Source: a virus. Taken from it: DNA of 30,303 nt. The DNA is taken from the IMG/VR virus record IMGVR_UViG_3300026201_000150, positions 1 to 30,303 of that record, one strand, 5' to 3'. Below, piece after piece: positions 14,955-22,706 of this stretch. Under the pieces are notes generated by a model, which had not been told where the DNA came from, searched no databases, and saw nothing but the letters and a program-made list of their open reading frames with translations. The position numbers and the translations under genes are program-made. The first letter of the stretch is position 1; the number at the start of each line of letters is the position of its first letter.

Positions 14955-15887
14955 GTGAAAGAAGAATTTTTATTCGTAGAAAAGTATAGACCGAAAACCA
15001 TAGAGGATTGTATTCTCCCTCAAGCATTAAAAGATACATTTAAAAAAATAGTTGCTAAGGGAGAACTTCCTAACATGATGTTTACCGGTTCGGCTGGTGT
15101 AGGTAAGACTACAGTAGCCAAAGCCTTATGTAATGAATTAGATCTTGACTATATGATGATTAATGGTTCCGAAGATGGAAACATTGATACGTTACGTGGT
15201 AAGATCAAACAGTTTGCAAGTACTGTATCATTACAAGGTGGATTCAAAGTAGTTATCCTCGACGAGGCTGATTATCTTAATCCGCAATCTACACAACCTG
15301 CTCTTCGTGGTTTCATTGAAGAGTTTAGTAATAACTGTAGATTTATTCTTACTTGCAATTTTAAGAATCGTATTATTGATCCTCTCCATTCGAGATGTTC
15401 TATATATGAATTCAATATAGGTAACAAGGCTGAAATGGCAGAGCAGTTTATGGCTAGGCTAAAGTTTATCCTTGATTCCGAACATATTATACATGATAAT
15501 GCAGTGATTGCAGAACTCATTATGAAATACATACCTGATTGGCGACGCATCATTAATGAGTGTCAAAGATATGGTATGAGTGGTCATATTGATACCGGCA
15601 TTCTTGTTACTCTATCTGAGTCAAGTATTGCTGGATTAATGCAAGACCTCAAGACAAAAAACTTTAAGAAGATGCGTAAGTGGGTTACAGATAACATTGA
15701 CGTAGAATCAGCAAAGTTATTTAGAATGGTTTATGATAATATGTCAAGCTATGTCCAACCACAGAGTATTCCTCAATTGGTTCTCATACTTGCAGATTAT
15801 TCATACAAAGATAGCTTTGTAGCAGATCATGAATTAAACGTAGTGGCATGTATGACTGAGATCATGTCACAAATTCAATTTAAATAG
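14955..15887 (+). CDS. 44: Clamp-loader ATPase subunit gp44
   Basis: This AAA+ clamp-loader large subunit opens and loads gp45 with gp62. Motifs are VEKYRPKTIEDC (8-19), Walker A GSAGVGKTT (45-53), Walker B VVILDEAD (99-106) and the Ser-Arg-Cys arginine finger SRC (146-148). The length of 310 aa compares with 319 in T4. The start is GTG 14955: GAGGT lies five bases upstream and the nearby ATG at 14944 hits a stop at once. It heads a run of coupled genes to regA. Confidence 0.95.
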   Translation: MKEEFLFVEKYRPKTIEDCILPQALKDTFKKIVAKGELPNMMFTGSAGVGKTTVAKALCNELDLDYMMINGSEDGNIDTLRGKIKQFASTVSLQGGFKVVILDEADYLNPQSTQPALRGFIEEFSNNCRFILTCNFKNRIIDPLHSRCSIYEFNIGNKAEMAEQFMARLKFILDSEHIIHDNAVIAELIMKYIPDWRRIINECQRYGMSGHIDTGILVTLSESSIAGLMQDLKTKNFKKMRKWVTDNIDVESAKLFRMVYDNMSSYVQPQSIPQLVLILADYSYKDSFVADHELNVVACMTEIMSQIQFK

Positions 15888-15895
15888 GAGCTTAT

Positions 15896-16033
15896 ATGAT
15901 AGCAATGTTGGCGGACTACGCGACAATTATTTTAATGTTAGCAATGGTAAATGTTGTTTGGCAATTGGAAAAAGCAGCAACAATACTTAAAGCTATGAAC
16001 GCAGTTATATCGGAGCAAATAAAAGATGACTAA
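15896..16033 (+). CDS. Tiny membrane peptide (45 aa)
   Basis: ATG 15896 follows AGGAG with seven-base spacing, and the frame ends in TAA at 16031-16033. The peptide MIAMLADYATIILMLAMVNVV is a single hydrophobic helix (about residues 7-22) followed by a charged amphipathic tail (QLEKAATILKAMNAVISEQ). It overlaps the next gene by 8 nt. The strong ribosome site, tight packing and helix-plus-tail design support a real small membrane protein; function is unknown. Confidence 0.7.
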   Translation: MIAMLADYATIILMLAMVNVVWQLEKAATILKAMNAVISEQIKDD

Positions 16034-16340
16034 ATATTCAAACATAACACCGTACAGAGAAACTAATAATTTCTTTGCATCACCAACTCTTTATGAGAAC
16101 ATAAGAGATTTTTTATTAGATGAAATAATCGAAGTTTGCTTTACTAAAAAGAATGGCGACGAGCGTAAGATGTTATGTACGCTAAAGTCTGAACATATCC
16201 CTGCTTATAATGCACCAATATTAGAAGATGAATCGGGTACTGTAGAGAATAAATCTTATATGAATGTATTCGATGTTGAAAACAATGGATGGAGATCATT
16301 TCTCATTGATAATGTTAAATACATAAAGACTAACCTATGA
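16026..16340 (+). CDS. WYL_2/SH3-barrel-type small protein (DUF2693-like)
   Basis: This 104-residue protein has the pattern KKNGDERKMLCTLKSEHIP (41-59), then VFDVENNGWRSFLIDNVKYI near the C terminus. That matches the small SH3-like barrel family once called DUF2693 (WYL_2), common in T4-like phages, where RNA or protein binding is assumed but unproven. It is coupled on both sides by overlaps (8 nt and 4 nt), between the membrane peptide and the methyltransferase. Confidence 0.7.
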   Translation: MTKYSNITPYRETNNFFASPTLYENIRDFLLDEIIEVCFTKKNGDERKMLCTLKSEHIPAYNAPILEDESGTVENKSYMNVFDVENNGWRSFLIDNVKYIKTNL

Positions 16341-16939
16341 CGAATGAAAATAAAGTAATAGATTTCTTTACTGGTAAACCATACTCTCAAGAGAAATTTG
16401 CCAGACATCCAACCTCTGGATTTGTATTGGCCGATAGAGTTGTTGAAGAGATTACTAAACTTAATGTTAACCCATTAGTTATCGACGCTGGTTGTGGTAT
16501 TAATCCATTCAAAAATATGTTTGATAACATTATTGGATTTGATGCAGCACCATATCCTGAAGCAGACTTCCAAGCAACATTCCATCAAGCGCATCACATA
16601 TTTAATAGAGAATTTGCTGATGTTGTCTTTGCATTAGGATCATGTAACTTCGGTACAATGGAAGAGAATCTATATTATTTTGATTACTTTATGCAATGGC
16701 TAAAACCTGGCGGAATATGTGCAGTAAGAGTTCACATTGACAGAAAACCAGAAGCACATCACGATGGCATAACTTATGTACCATGGACAATAGACACTGC
16801 AGATAAATGTGCACATGAATGGTTTAAGAATTATTTTGATGTAGTAGAGATGCATATTGAAACAATGACTAAACCGCCTTACTCTAAATTAGCAGTATGG
16901 ATATGGAAAAAGAAAAAGCATATTGGAGCATCACGTTGA
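16337..16939 (+). CDS. Class I SAM-dependent methyltransferase-like protein
   Basis: The 200-residue protein has the Rossmann motif I VIDAGCGINPF (48-58), an acidic loop at IIGFDAAPYPEADF (65-78), motif IV-like ADVVFALGSCNFG and a later WLKPGGICAVRVH (motif VI-like). It lacks the DPPY/NPPY motif of amino-DNA methyltransferases and the PC motif of cytosine-C5 enzymes, so a small-molecule or other target is more likely. It is inserted between clamp-loader genes 44 and 62; its TGA overlaps the predicted TTG start of gene 62. Confidence 0.75.
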   Translation: MTNENKVIDFFTGKPYSQEKFARHPTSGFVLADRVVEEITKLNVNPLVIDAGCGINPFKNMFDNIIGFDAAPYPEADFQATFHQAHHIFNREFADVVFALGSCNFGTMEENLYYFDYFMQWLKPGGICAVRVHIDRKPEAHHDGITYVPWTIDTADKCAHEWFKNYFDVVEMHIETMTKPPYSKLAVWIWKKKKHIGASR

Positions 16940-17307
16940 ATCCATTTGCTTTCATAACATCAATATCAAATTCAAAGATTGATATACTTGAGAATGAGAA
17001 AGACTATAATGCCTTTATGGTAAACCGCGGTCTTTCTTATTTTCCTGATACTGTCATATACGCTAATGAAATGAATAAGTTCCACCACCTGGATAGCCGC
17101 CTCCAGTTCGACTTTCTTATAAATATTGTAAGGAAACGAAATCGTTTTTCTAAGTGGAACAAAAATGTAGAAAGTGAGAAGCTACAAATTGTAAAAGAAT
17201 ATTATGGCTATAGTAATGAAAAGGCTCGTGATATACTTCCGCTTTTAAGTAATGAACACTTAAATATTATAAGAGGAAGAATACAGCATGGCGGACAACA
17301 AGGATAG
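16936..17307 (+). CDS. 62: Clamp-loader small subunit gp62 (TTG start)
   Basis: This is the small clamp-loader subunit partnering gp44. The conserved core is FMVNRGLSYFPDTVIYANEMN and FLINIVRKRNRFSKW (about residues 27-75), as in cyanophage gp62; with 123 aa it is shorter than T4 gp62 (187). An ATG at 16897 opens the frame, but the stretch to 16935 merely overlaps the methyltransferase. TTG 16936 has TTGGAG (16923-16928) seven bases upstream, gives the family-like N terminus MNPFAFITSI, and overlaps the upstream TGA as TTGA. I therefore prefer TTG, by context only. Confidence 0.88.
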   Translation: MNPFAFITSISNSKIDILENEKDYNAFMVNRGLSYFPDTVIYANEMNKFHHLDSRLQFDFLINIVRKRNRFSKWNKNVESEKLQIVKEYYGYSNEKARDILPLLSNEHLNIIRGRIQHGGQQG

Positions 17308-17698
17308 TTTAGTCAATTGGTCACCGGAGATGATGCTAGAAGTTAAACTAGCAGAACCCGATGATTTTTTAAAGATCAGAGAAACACTAACACGCATGGG
17401 AGTAGCATCCAAGCGTGACTCTCAATTATTTCAATCATGCCATATCTTGCATAAGCAAGGTAGGTATTTTATAACTCACTTTAAAGAGTTATTCTTATTA
17501 GATGGTAAGCCATCAAACCTAACAGAAAATGACATTCAAAGACGTAATACAATTGTTACACTCATGTCTGACTGGGGATTATTAGAAACTGTTAAACCTA
17601 TTGGAGAAACTGCTCCATTAAATCAAATAAAAATAATATCACATAAAGAAAAAGGCGATTGGGAATTATGCCCCAAGTATAATATTGGAATAAAATAA
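17288..17698 (+). CDS. regA: Translational repressor RegA
   Basis: This is the T4 RegA family, an RNA-binding repressor that blocks ribosome access on many early mRNAs, including its own and those of clamp-loader genes. Residues 17-136 align with T4 RegA (122 aa): LEVKLAEPDDFLKIRETLTR, FQSCHILHKQGRYFITHFKE, RRNTIVTLMSDWGLLE and a C-terminal WELCPKYNIG. The N terminus is about 15 residues longer; internal ATGs at residues 15/16 would give the T4 length but lack a well-spaced ribosome site. It overlaps gp62 by 20 nt and the next gene by 1 nt. Confidence 0.95.
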   Translation: MADNKDSLVNWSPEMMLEVKLAEPDDFLKIRETLTRMGVASKRDSQLFQSCHILHKQGRYFITHFKELFLLDGKPSNLTENDIQRRNTIVTLMSDWGLLETVKPIGETAPLNQIKIISHKEKGDWELCPKYNIGIK

Positions 17699-18504
17699 TG
17701 AAAATGATGACGTATCAATACTCCGACGGAGATATTGATTTACACTATGATTATATATTTGTGCAAAGATGCCCAGAGATATTTGTTAAAGCTCTAAACA
17801 GTATGAATATTGTTAAGAGTATAAACTTTCAAGAATGCTATGAGAAGCACGGAGTCTGCACAATCCAAACACGTTCAGAATCACCCGTAGAAACATATGA
17901 GTTTGACGACTTTGTTGAAGGCATGGATGCTGGCCAAGGTAAAAATTATCAAATCACTTATATAAAAACACCTGATCAAGATATAAAAATAATTAATGCA
18001 AGTATATCTTATGAAACTGAATTGGACCCAGAAATTCCTTTGAGGAAGTATATCCGATCATGGGAACGAGAACAACAAATTAAATTTGCGGACGCTTACC
18101 CTGAATTGGACCCAGATGAAATATTAGATACATTAGGTGTAAATGTACACAAAGCTTGGAAAATTAATTTACCAATTTCATCAAGAATAATTACAAGAGA
18201 TATATACCTTAGTCAAGCATGCGAAGTTTTAGATTTAGTTACTGATGACAATACTGTTCTTGTTGCTGATCTACACTTCGAAGATAATTATTTACCTGAA
18301 GATGTAATGTTAAAACCTAGAGGTTTAATAAATCATGCAAGTAATGTAGATTCATTTAAACTACCACCAGAAAAGGGTGGTGAATGGATAAGTTTACAAA
18401 AAATTATAACTACAGAAAATAGCAATATAGATATATCTAAAGTGATATGTAAAGAACAAGAAGGAGTTCCGTTTGGACATCATCCATTAGAATTTGAAAT
18501 TTAA
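17698..18504 (+). CDS. Unknown protein with a MazG-like sequence patch (268 aa)
   Basis: I do not recognise the family. The protein is acidic, beta-rich at both ends, and contains an odd middle: ELDP occurs twice (from a 16-nt direct repeat at 18017-18032 and 18101-18116). Immediately after the second copy comes LDTLGVNVHKAW, nearly identical in protein and DNA to part of the MazG gene at 26678-27268. There is no signal peptide or membrane segment. The start overlaps the regA stop by 1 nt, and tctA starts 3 nt after its stop, so it sits at the head of the transporter island. Confidence 0.7.
   Translation: MKMMTYQYSDGDIDLHYDYIFVQRCPEIFVKALNSMNIVKSINFQECYEKHGVCTIQTRSESPVETYEFDDFVEGMDAGQGKNYQITYIKTPDQDIKIINASISYETELDPEIPLRKYIRSWEREQQIKFADAYPELDPDEILDTLGVNVHKAWKINLPISSRIITRDIYLSQACEVLDLVTDDNTVLVADLHFEDNYLPEDVMLKPRGLINHASNVDSFKLPPEKGGEWISLQKIITTENSNIDISKVICKEQEGVPFGHHPLEFEI
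18017..18116 (+). repeat. Internal 16-nt direct repeat pair in the unknown gene
   Basis: CTGAATTGGACCCAGA occurs at 18017-18032 and again at 18101-18116, in the same reading frame (ELDP). The copies are 84 nt apart and the second abuts the MazG-like patch. Confidence 0.8.
18123..18159 (+). repeat. 37-nt near-exact repeat, copy A (matches MazG gene)
   Basis: This segment matches 26899-26935 at 36 of 37 positions, the last 29 identical, in the same reading frame. It encodes LDTLGVNVHKAW. Confidence 0.9.
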
Positions 18505-18507
18505 ATT

Positions 18508-19929
18508 ATGATTACACATTTGTTATTAGGGACCATTTTTGGTCTCATTATTGGAATTATACCCGCTGCTGGAGCTACGACAGGTCTTGTCATTCTATTT
18601 GGCTTCATGCATTTATTCTCAGATCCTTATCTTGGTGTTGTCTTTTGTATGGCAGCAGTCGCAGCATCTACTACAGGCGATACATACACTGGAGTTTTAT
18701 TAGGAATTCCTGGTGCAAACTCATCCGCTGCTACAATGGTAGATGGTTATCCATTAGCTAAACAAGGCAAAGCAACATATGCTTTAACTGCAGCAATCAC
18801 AACAAGTACTGTTAATGGTCTCTTATGGGGAACACTTACGTTTGCTTTACTCCCTTGGTATATGAAACTTATGATGATCTTTGGGGTACCTGAACTATGG
18901 GCATTTACTATGTTAGCTCTTGCTTGTGTAGGATTTGTTAGTAATAGATTTTGGGTAAGAAGTATAATTGCAATAATACTCGGTTTATTTTTAGGTATGA
19001 TAGGAGTAGATCCAGTTACAAATGCCGATCGTTGGACATTTGGTTGGGATTACTTAGCAGATGGTATTCAGATTATGCCGATGGTTGCTGGTCTATTTGC
19101 TATACCTGAAATATTAGATGGACTAAAACAGGGTAAAGCTACAACACAACCACACGACACATCAGGACAAACATGGGATGGAATTAAAGCAACATGGAAA
19201 TATAAATGGGATGCATTAAGAGGTGGAGCAATAGGTGCATTTGTAGGATTCTTGCCAGGCATTGGTGGCGGTGTTGCTGATTGGATGGCATACGGTTCAA
19301 CATTAGCTACACATCCTAACGAAGAGTTTGGTAAAGGAAATATACGTGGAGTGATTGGACCAGAAGGATCTAACAATGCTCAAAAAGCAACAAGTATGAT
19401 TCCAACAGTTTTATTCGGAATTCCTGGTGCTTCATTCGCAGCAGTACTCATAGCTTTGTTTATGTATTTAGGATTTGAATTAGGCACAGTTGATTTAGCC
19501 TATGATTTAAGATTTTTTGATAGCCTTACATATGGATTTATGTGGGGTACGGTATTAGTTGCATTTATATGCATAGCTTTAAATAAGTATCTTTGCAGGA
19601 TATCTTATGTACCGTATAAGTATTATTTTCCGTTACTCGTAGGTTTTATTGTATGGGCTTGTACTCAATACACTGGCGGGTGGGAAGATTATGTAATCTT
19701 GCTTATATGTTCTTTTCTGGGTGTCTTTGGAAAAGCGTATAAGTATAGTAGACCTGCCATGTTAATGGCGTTCATTTTGAGCTACAAGGTCGAAACGTTG
19801 ACTCTTCAAATGAGTTCTCTATACACTTGGGAAACTTTGATGACGAGGCCAATATTTTTAGGTTTAATAATATGTATTGTATTATTATTTTGTTTATCAT
19901 TGAAGAAGAATAAATTGGAGTATTCATGA
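18508..19929 (+). CDS. tctA: TctA: large permease subunit of a tripartite tricarboxylate transporter
   Basis: This 473-residue, very hydrophobic protein is a TctA-family permease, the 12-helix membrane subunit of TTT transporters that import citrate, other carboxylates or related small compounds using ion gradients. Family features are the Gly-rich IIGIIPAAGATTGL (14-27), GDTYTGVLLGIPGANSSAAT, a second Gly-rich GFLPGIGGGVADW (near 246) and IPTVLFGIPGASFAAVLI. Length is slightly below the usual ~500. It is followed with a 4-nt overlap by TctC; I find no TctB (the small four-helix subunit). It would act in the host inner membrane. Confidence 0.95.
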   Translation: MITHLLLGTIFGLIIGIIPAAGATTGLVILFGFMHLFSDPYLGVVFCMAAVAASTTGDTYTGVLLGIPGANSSAATMVDGYPLAKQGKATYALTAAITTSTVNGLLWGTLTFALLPWYMKLMMIFGVPELWAFTMLALACVGFVSNRFWVRSIIAIILGLFLGMIGVDPVTNADRWTFGWDYLADGIQIMPMVAGLFAIPEILDGLKQGKATTQPHDTSGQTWDGIKATWKYKWDALRGGAIGAFVGFLPGIGGGVADWMAYGSTLATHPNEEFGKGNIRGVIGPEGSNNAQKATSMIPTVLFGIPGASFAAVLIALFMYLGFELGTVDLAYDLRFFDSLTYGFMWGTVLVAFICIALNKYLCRISYVPYKYYFPLLVGFIVWACTQYTGGWEDYVILLICSFLGVFGKAYKYSRPAMLMAFILSYKVETLTLQMSSLYTWETLMTRPIFLGLIICIVLLFCLSLKKNKLEYS

Positions 19930-20963
19930 AGAAATTATTAGCACTATGCCTAGCGGCATTAACTACAACAGCAATTGCCGACTACACATTTGTTGTGCCA
20001 CAGAAACCTGGCGGTGGAACGAGTGTATGGACACAAATCGTTGCTGATCAACTTGAACCTTTCTTAGGAGAGAAGATAGTTATACTACATCACCCAGGAG
20101 CAAGAGACATTCCTGGATTTAACAAATGGCACAATGAAATGAGAGACGATGACAAAGTTGTTATGGTTTCACACGGTGGTAATGGTGTATCATTTTTACA
20201 AGAGAATGTAGACTATAACTATGGTGATTACGAATCAATTGGGCTTATGAATCTAAATATTATTGCCGGTAAACGTATTGGTGCTGATATGGATTTCCCT
20301 AAATTTGCTTCGGGATCTGGTCAAACACCAGAAGCTTGGGCATTTACACAGTTAATATGTGGTCCAGACAAGACTATGCAAGAATATGCTGCCTGCTTTG
20401 AAGAGCATGTAACGTGGGTAAGCGGTATGTCTGGCGGAGAACGCAGACTTGCGTTTAAACGTGGAGAGTTAACTGGTACAAGAGAGAATCCAGCGGCATA
20501 TAAGAAACACGTGGCTGGAGATGAGAACGCTGAAATGTGGTTTCATCATGGTATACTTCAAGCAGACGGAAGTCATGCCGATGATCCTAACTACCCAGGA
20601 TTTCAATTCGAAATCTTATTTGAAGAGAGATGGGGTGTGGCACCTTCTGGAGAATTCTATGATGCCTATAAGCTTGTGAAGTCATTTCGTGATGGTATGC
20701 AAAAAGCATTATGGGTAAACAAAGGTAATCCAAATGCATTCGAATTACAAAATGCATTAACTAAAATGAGTCAAGATCCTGATGCTGTTGCAGCTATTCA
20801 AAAGAAAGTTGGTCAATATGACTGGCTTATCGGAGAAGCTGGTAATAACCATCGTGATACACTTATGACATTTATTACTGCCGAAGCTTTACAGAATCTT
20901 GTATGGTTTAATACAGAAGCTTTAGGTATAGCAAGTGTATATAAAGAAGGTCTTGTTAAGTAA
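19926..20963 (+). CDS. tctC: TctC-like periplasmic substrate-binding protein (Bug family)
   Basis: The N terminus MKKLLALCLAALTTTAIA is a signal peptide with an AIA cleavage site after residue 18. The mature 327 aa begin with YTFVVPQKPGGGTSVWTQIV, the substrate-loop pattern of Bug/TctC binding proteins, and include MVSHGGNGVSF and YESIGLMNLNIIA, close to the usual size of about 320. TctC delivers carboxylates to TctA in the periplasm. It overlaps tctA by 4 nt, so the two are coupled. Its ligand cannot be read from the sequence. Confidence 0.88.
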   Translation: MKKLLALCLAALTTTAIADYTFVVPQKPGGGTSVWTQIVADQLEPFLGEKIVILHHPGARDIPGFNKWHNEMRDDDKVVMVSHGGNGVSFLQENVDYNYGDYESIGLMNLNIIAGKRIGADMDFPKFASGSGQTPEAWAFTQLICGPDKTMQEYAACFEEHVTWVSGMSGGERRLAFKRGELTGTRENPAAYKKHVAGDENAEMWFHHGILQADGSHADDPNYPGFQFEILFEERWGVAPSGEFYDAYKLVKSFRDGMQKALWVNKGNPNAFELQNALTKMSQDPDAVAAIQKKVGQYDWLIGEAGNNHRDTLMTFITAEALQNLVWFNTEALGIASVYKEGLVK

Positions 20964-21615
20964 TCTTGACAATTTAAAAGAAAGGTCAGAGTATCATTTT
21001 GACCCATTCGATAATAATCCTGCTCATGATACCATACGGTATGTGGGCAGGTTTAATGGTGATTGGAGTAAAGAGTTACAAGAAACAATAGAAAGTAGCA
21101 CAGAAGTTACATGGCGAACTCGTAATCCAAATTCAAACCGTTCTGAACAAGAATTTGAATCAGAAGAATATGATATTAAAAGAGCTGGTGGAGATCCTAA
21201 TCATCCAATAGGAAATATGAATTATGATCTTCTTCCTGTATTCCAGAAAATGGCTGATGCTCTTTATTTAGTTGATGGTGAACGTCCAATACAATCTAGA
21301 GTACATACACAAACACAAGGTCAAGTCTGGTCTTTGCATATAGATAAATTAAATAAATATGCTCCAAAAGATCCGGATAGTGTATTTAGATTTTTTATTA
21401 TGTTAAACGATTGGGAACCAGGACACTTTATACAGTTTGGAAACTATATGCATACAGGTTATAAAGCAGGAGAGATTTATACATTTGATTGGTATAATGT
21501 TCCTCACTGTACAGCTAATGCTGGATTAAGCCCGAGATCTAATTTACTGGTCACTGGAATAGCTACAGAAAAAACATATAAATTACTTGCAAATCCTAAG
21601 GTAATTTCGATATGA
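20935..21615 (+). CDS. 2OG-Fe(II) oxygenase-like (aspartyl/asparaginyl hydroxylase-type), copy 2
   Basis: The 226-residue frame has a cupin-like metal triad: His135/Asp137 in SLHIDK, His191 in VPHCTANAG and Arg201 as a 2-oxoglutarate ligand (SPRSNLL). FRFFIMLNDWEPGHFIQFG and AGEIYTFDW fit the aspartyl-hydroxylase-like branch better than the P4H-like branch. The start is uncertain: GTG 20935 overlaps TctC by 29 nt, and TTG 20953 is an alternative just after AAGAAGG. The substrate is unknown. It sits between the transporter and a sulfotransferase-like gene. Confidence 0.75.
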   Translation: MYIKKVLLSNLDNLKERSEYHFDPFDNNPAHDTIRYVGRFNGDWSKELQETIESSTEVTWRTRNPNSNRSEQEFESEEYDIKRAGGDPNHPIGNMNYDLLPVFQKMADALYLVDGERPIQSRVHTQTQGQVWSLHIDKLNKYAPKDPDSVFRFFIMLNDWEPGHFIQFGNYMHTGYKAGEIYTFDWYNVPHCTANAGLSPRSNLLVTGIATEKTYKLLANPKVISI

Positions 21616-22175
21616 AGAATTGGATTTTTATAACAGGAGCTCCTGGATCACGGTGGAGTGGAGTCGGTCAAGAAGTAAGATTTAATCATCATGCTGATAT
21701 TACCGATTATGTGGCAGAGAAAGAATACAAACATGGGCAATTCAGTGGTCACAAAGGAAATTATTATGGCCCTGGAATGTTAAACGGAACATGGCTAGAT
21801 AAAGAATTAGGTACAAAAGAACAATGGATTGATGAGATTAATAATAGCTTCTCAGGACCAGAAGATCAGGTCAAGGTGCTTATGTCTCATCACTTCGCAT
21901 ATTATCTTGAAGAGATAATGGAAGTATTTCCAGAAAGTCAGATCATTGCGTGTGTACGTGATTGTGATGATTGTATGGAATGGTGGAAGAAAGCTGGTGG
22001 ATGGGATATAACCTATCCTAGTTATGAATGGTATAGAGATGACATTAAGATGAAACATGATATATACTATCAGAATAAAGCTATTCGCCAGTGGGTTCAT
22101 AAATATGATGTAAAAGAAAATCATAATTTAGGCTCACAAAAACATAAAGACCTAAAGGTTTTTGTGTATAAATAA
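21612..22175 (+). CDS. Sulfotransferase-like P-loop protein
   Basis: The 187-residue protein starts MKNWIFITGAPGSRWSGVGQ, a P-loop resembling the 5'-phosphosulfate-binding loop of PAPS-dependent sulfotransferases. Later VFPESQIIACVRDCDDCMEWW resembles the 3'-phosphate-binding region with its RDxxDC pattern. Such enzymes move sulfate to sugars, proteins or small molecules. It overlaps the upstream oxygenase by 4 nt. Its short length and some divergence mean a nucleotide kinase-like protein remains possible. A terminator follows 4 nt after its stop. Confidence 0.65.
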   Translation: MKNWIFITGAPGSRWSGVGQEVRFNHHADITDYVAEKEYKHGQFSGHKGNYYGPGMLNGTWLDKELGTKEQWIDEINNSFSGPEDQVKVLMSHHFAYYLEEIMEVFPESQIIACVRDCDDCMEWWKKAGGWDITYPSYEWYRDDIKMKHDIYYQNKAIRQWVHKYDVKENHNLGSQKHKDLKVFVYK

Positions 22176-22179
22176 GTAT

Positions 22180-22207
22180 GAATATGCCGAAAGGGTATTC
22201 GTTTTTT
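22180..22207 (+). terminator. Rho-independent terminator before hsp20
   Basis: GAATATGCC (22180-22188) pairs with GGGTATTC (22193-22200) around a GAAA tetraloop closed by C-G, with one bulged G and one U-G pair, and GTTTTTT follows at 22201-22207. This is a clear intrinsic terminator ending the transporter/sulfotransferase operon. Confidence 0.85.
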
Positions 22208-22233
22208 AACCTTGCTATATATAGGAGGTCAAT

Positions 22234-22692
22234 ATGACAAACTTAGCATTTACAAACTTCCCAAGGGATACATTCTTGGGATTCGATCAACTCTTTAACA
22301 CATTACAAAATACTACATTCGAGGCCGGTCGTGGTCAAGGATATCCCCCGTATAATGTAATTAAAAGAGATGATGGTCACTTTCTAATTGAAATCGCTGT
22401 TGCAGGATTTAGGAAAGAAGACATTGATTTAACACTTGAGAAAGGTGTTTTAACAATTAGCGGTAAGAAATCTGGTGCTGCAGATACACGAGAGTATGCT
22501 CACCGCGGTATTTCTCAAAGAGCGTTTGAGCGTTCATTTACTTTGGCTGACACACTAAAAGTTGTTGGTGCCGATATTGTAGATGGAATGCTTGTAGTTA
22601 TTTTGGAGAACAATATTCCAGAAGAAGACAAGCCTCAAACTATCAATTTAGGTGACCTGCCGAAATCAGCCAAAAGGTTGTTACTAGGCTAA
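22234..22692 (+). CDS. hsp20: Hsp20 small heat-shock protein
   Basis: This 152-residue protein is an alpha-crystallin-domain chaperone that holds unfolding proteins. The domain spans about 38-130 (YNVIKRDDGHFLIEIAVAGF, KEDIDLTLEKGVLTISGKK, FERSFTLADTLKV), and a C-terminal INL resembles the I-x-I/V oligomerisation motif. Hsp20 is a shared feature of marine T4-like phages and is thought to assist folding or assembly during infection. It has the strongest ribosome site in the region, AGGAGGT four bases before ATG, and stands just after the terminator, so it begins a new transcription unit. Confidence 0.95.
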   Translation: MTNLAFTNFPRDTFLGFDQLFNTLQNTTFEAGRGQGYPPYNVIKRDDGHFLIEIAVAGFRKEDIDLTLEKGVLTISGKKSGAADTREYAHRGISQRAFERSFTLADTLKVVGADIVDGMLVVILENNIPEEDKPQTINLGDLPKSAKRLLLG

Positions 22693-22706
22693 ATACTAAG
22701 GAGCAC

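Noticed and set aside
16775-16781. TATGTAC inside the methyltransferase gene (also inside 27392-28318)
   Set aside because: No TATAAT lies 17-18 nt downstream, so these are coding matches to the promoter box, not promoters.
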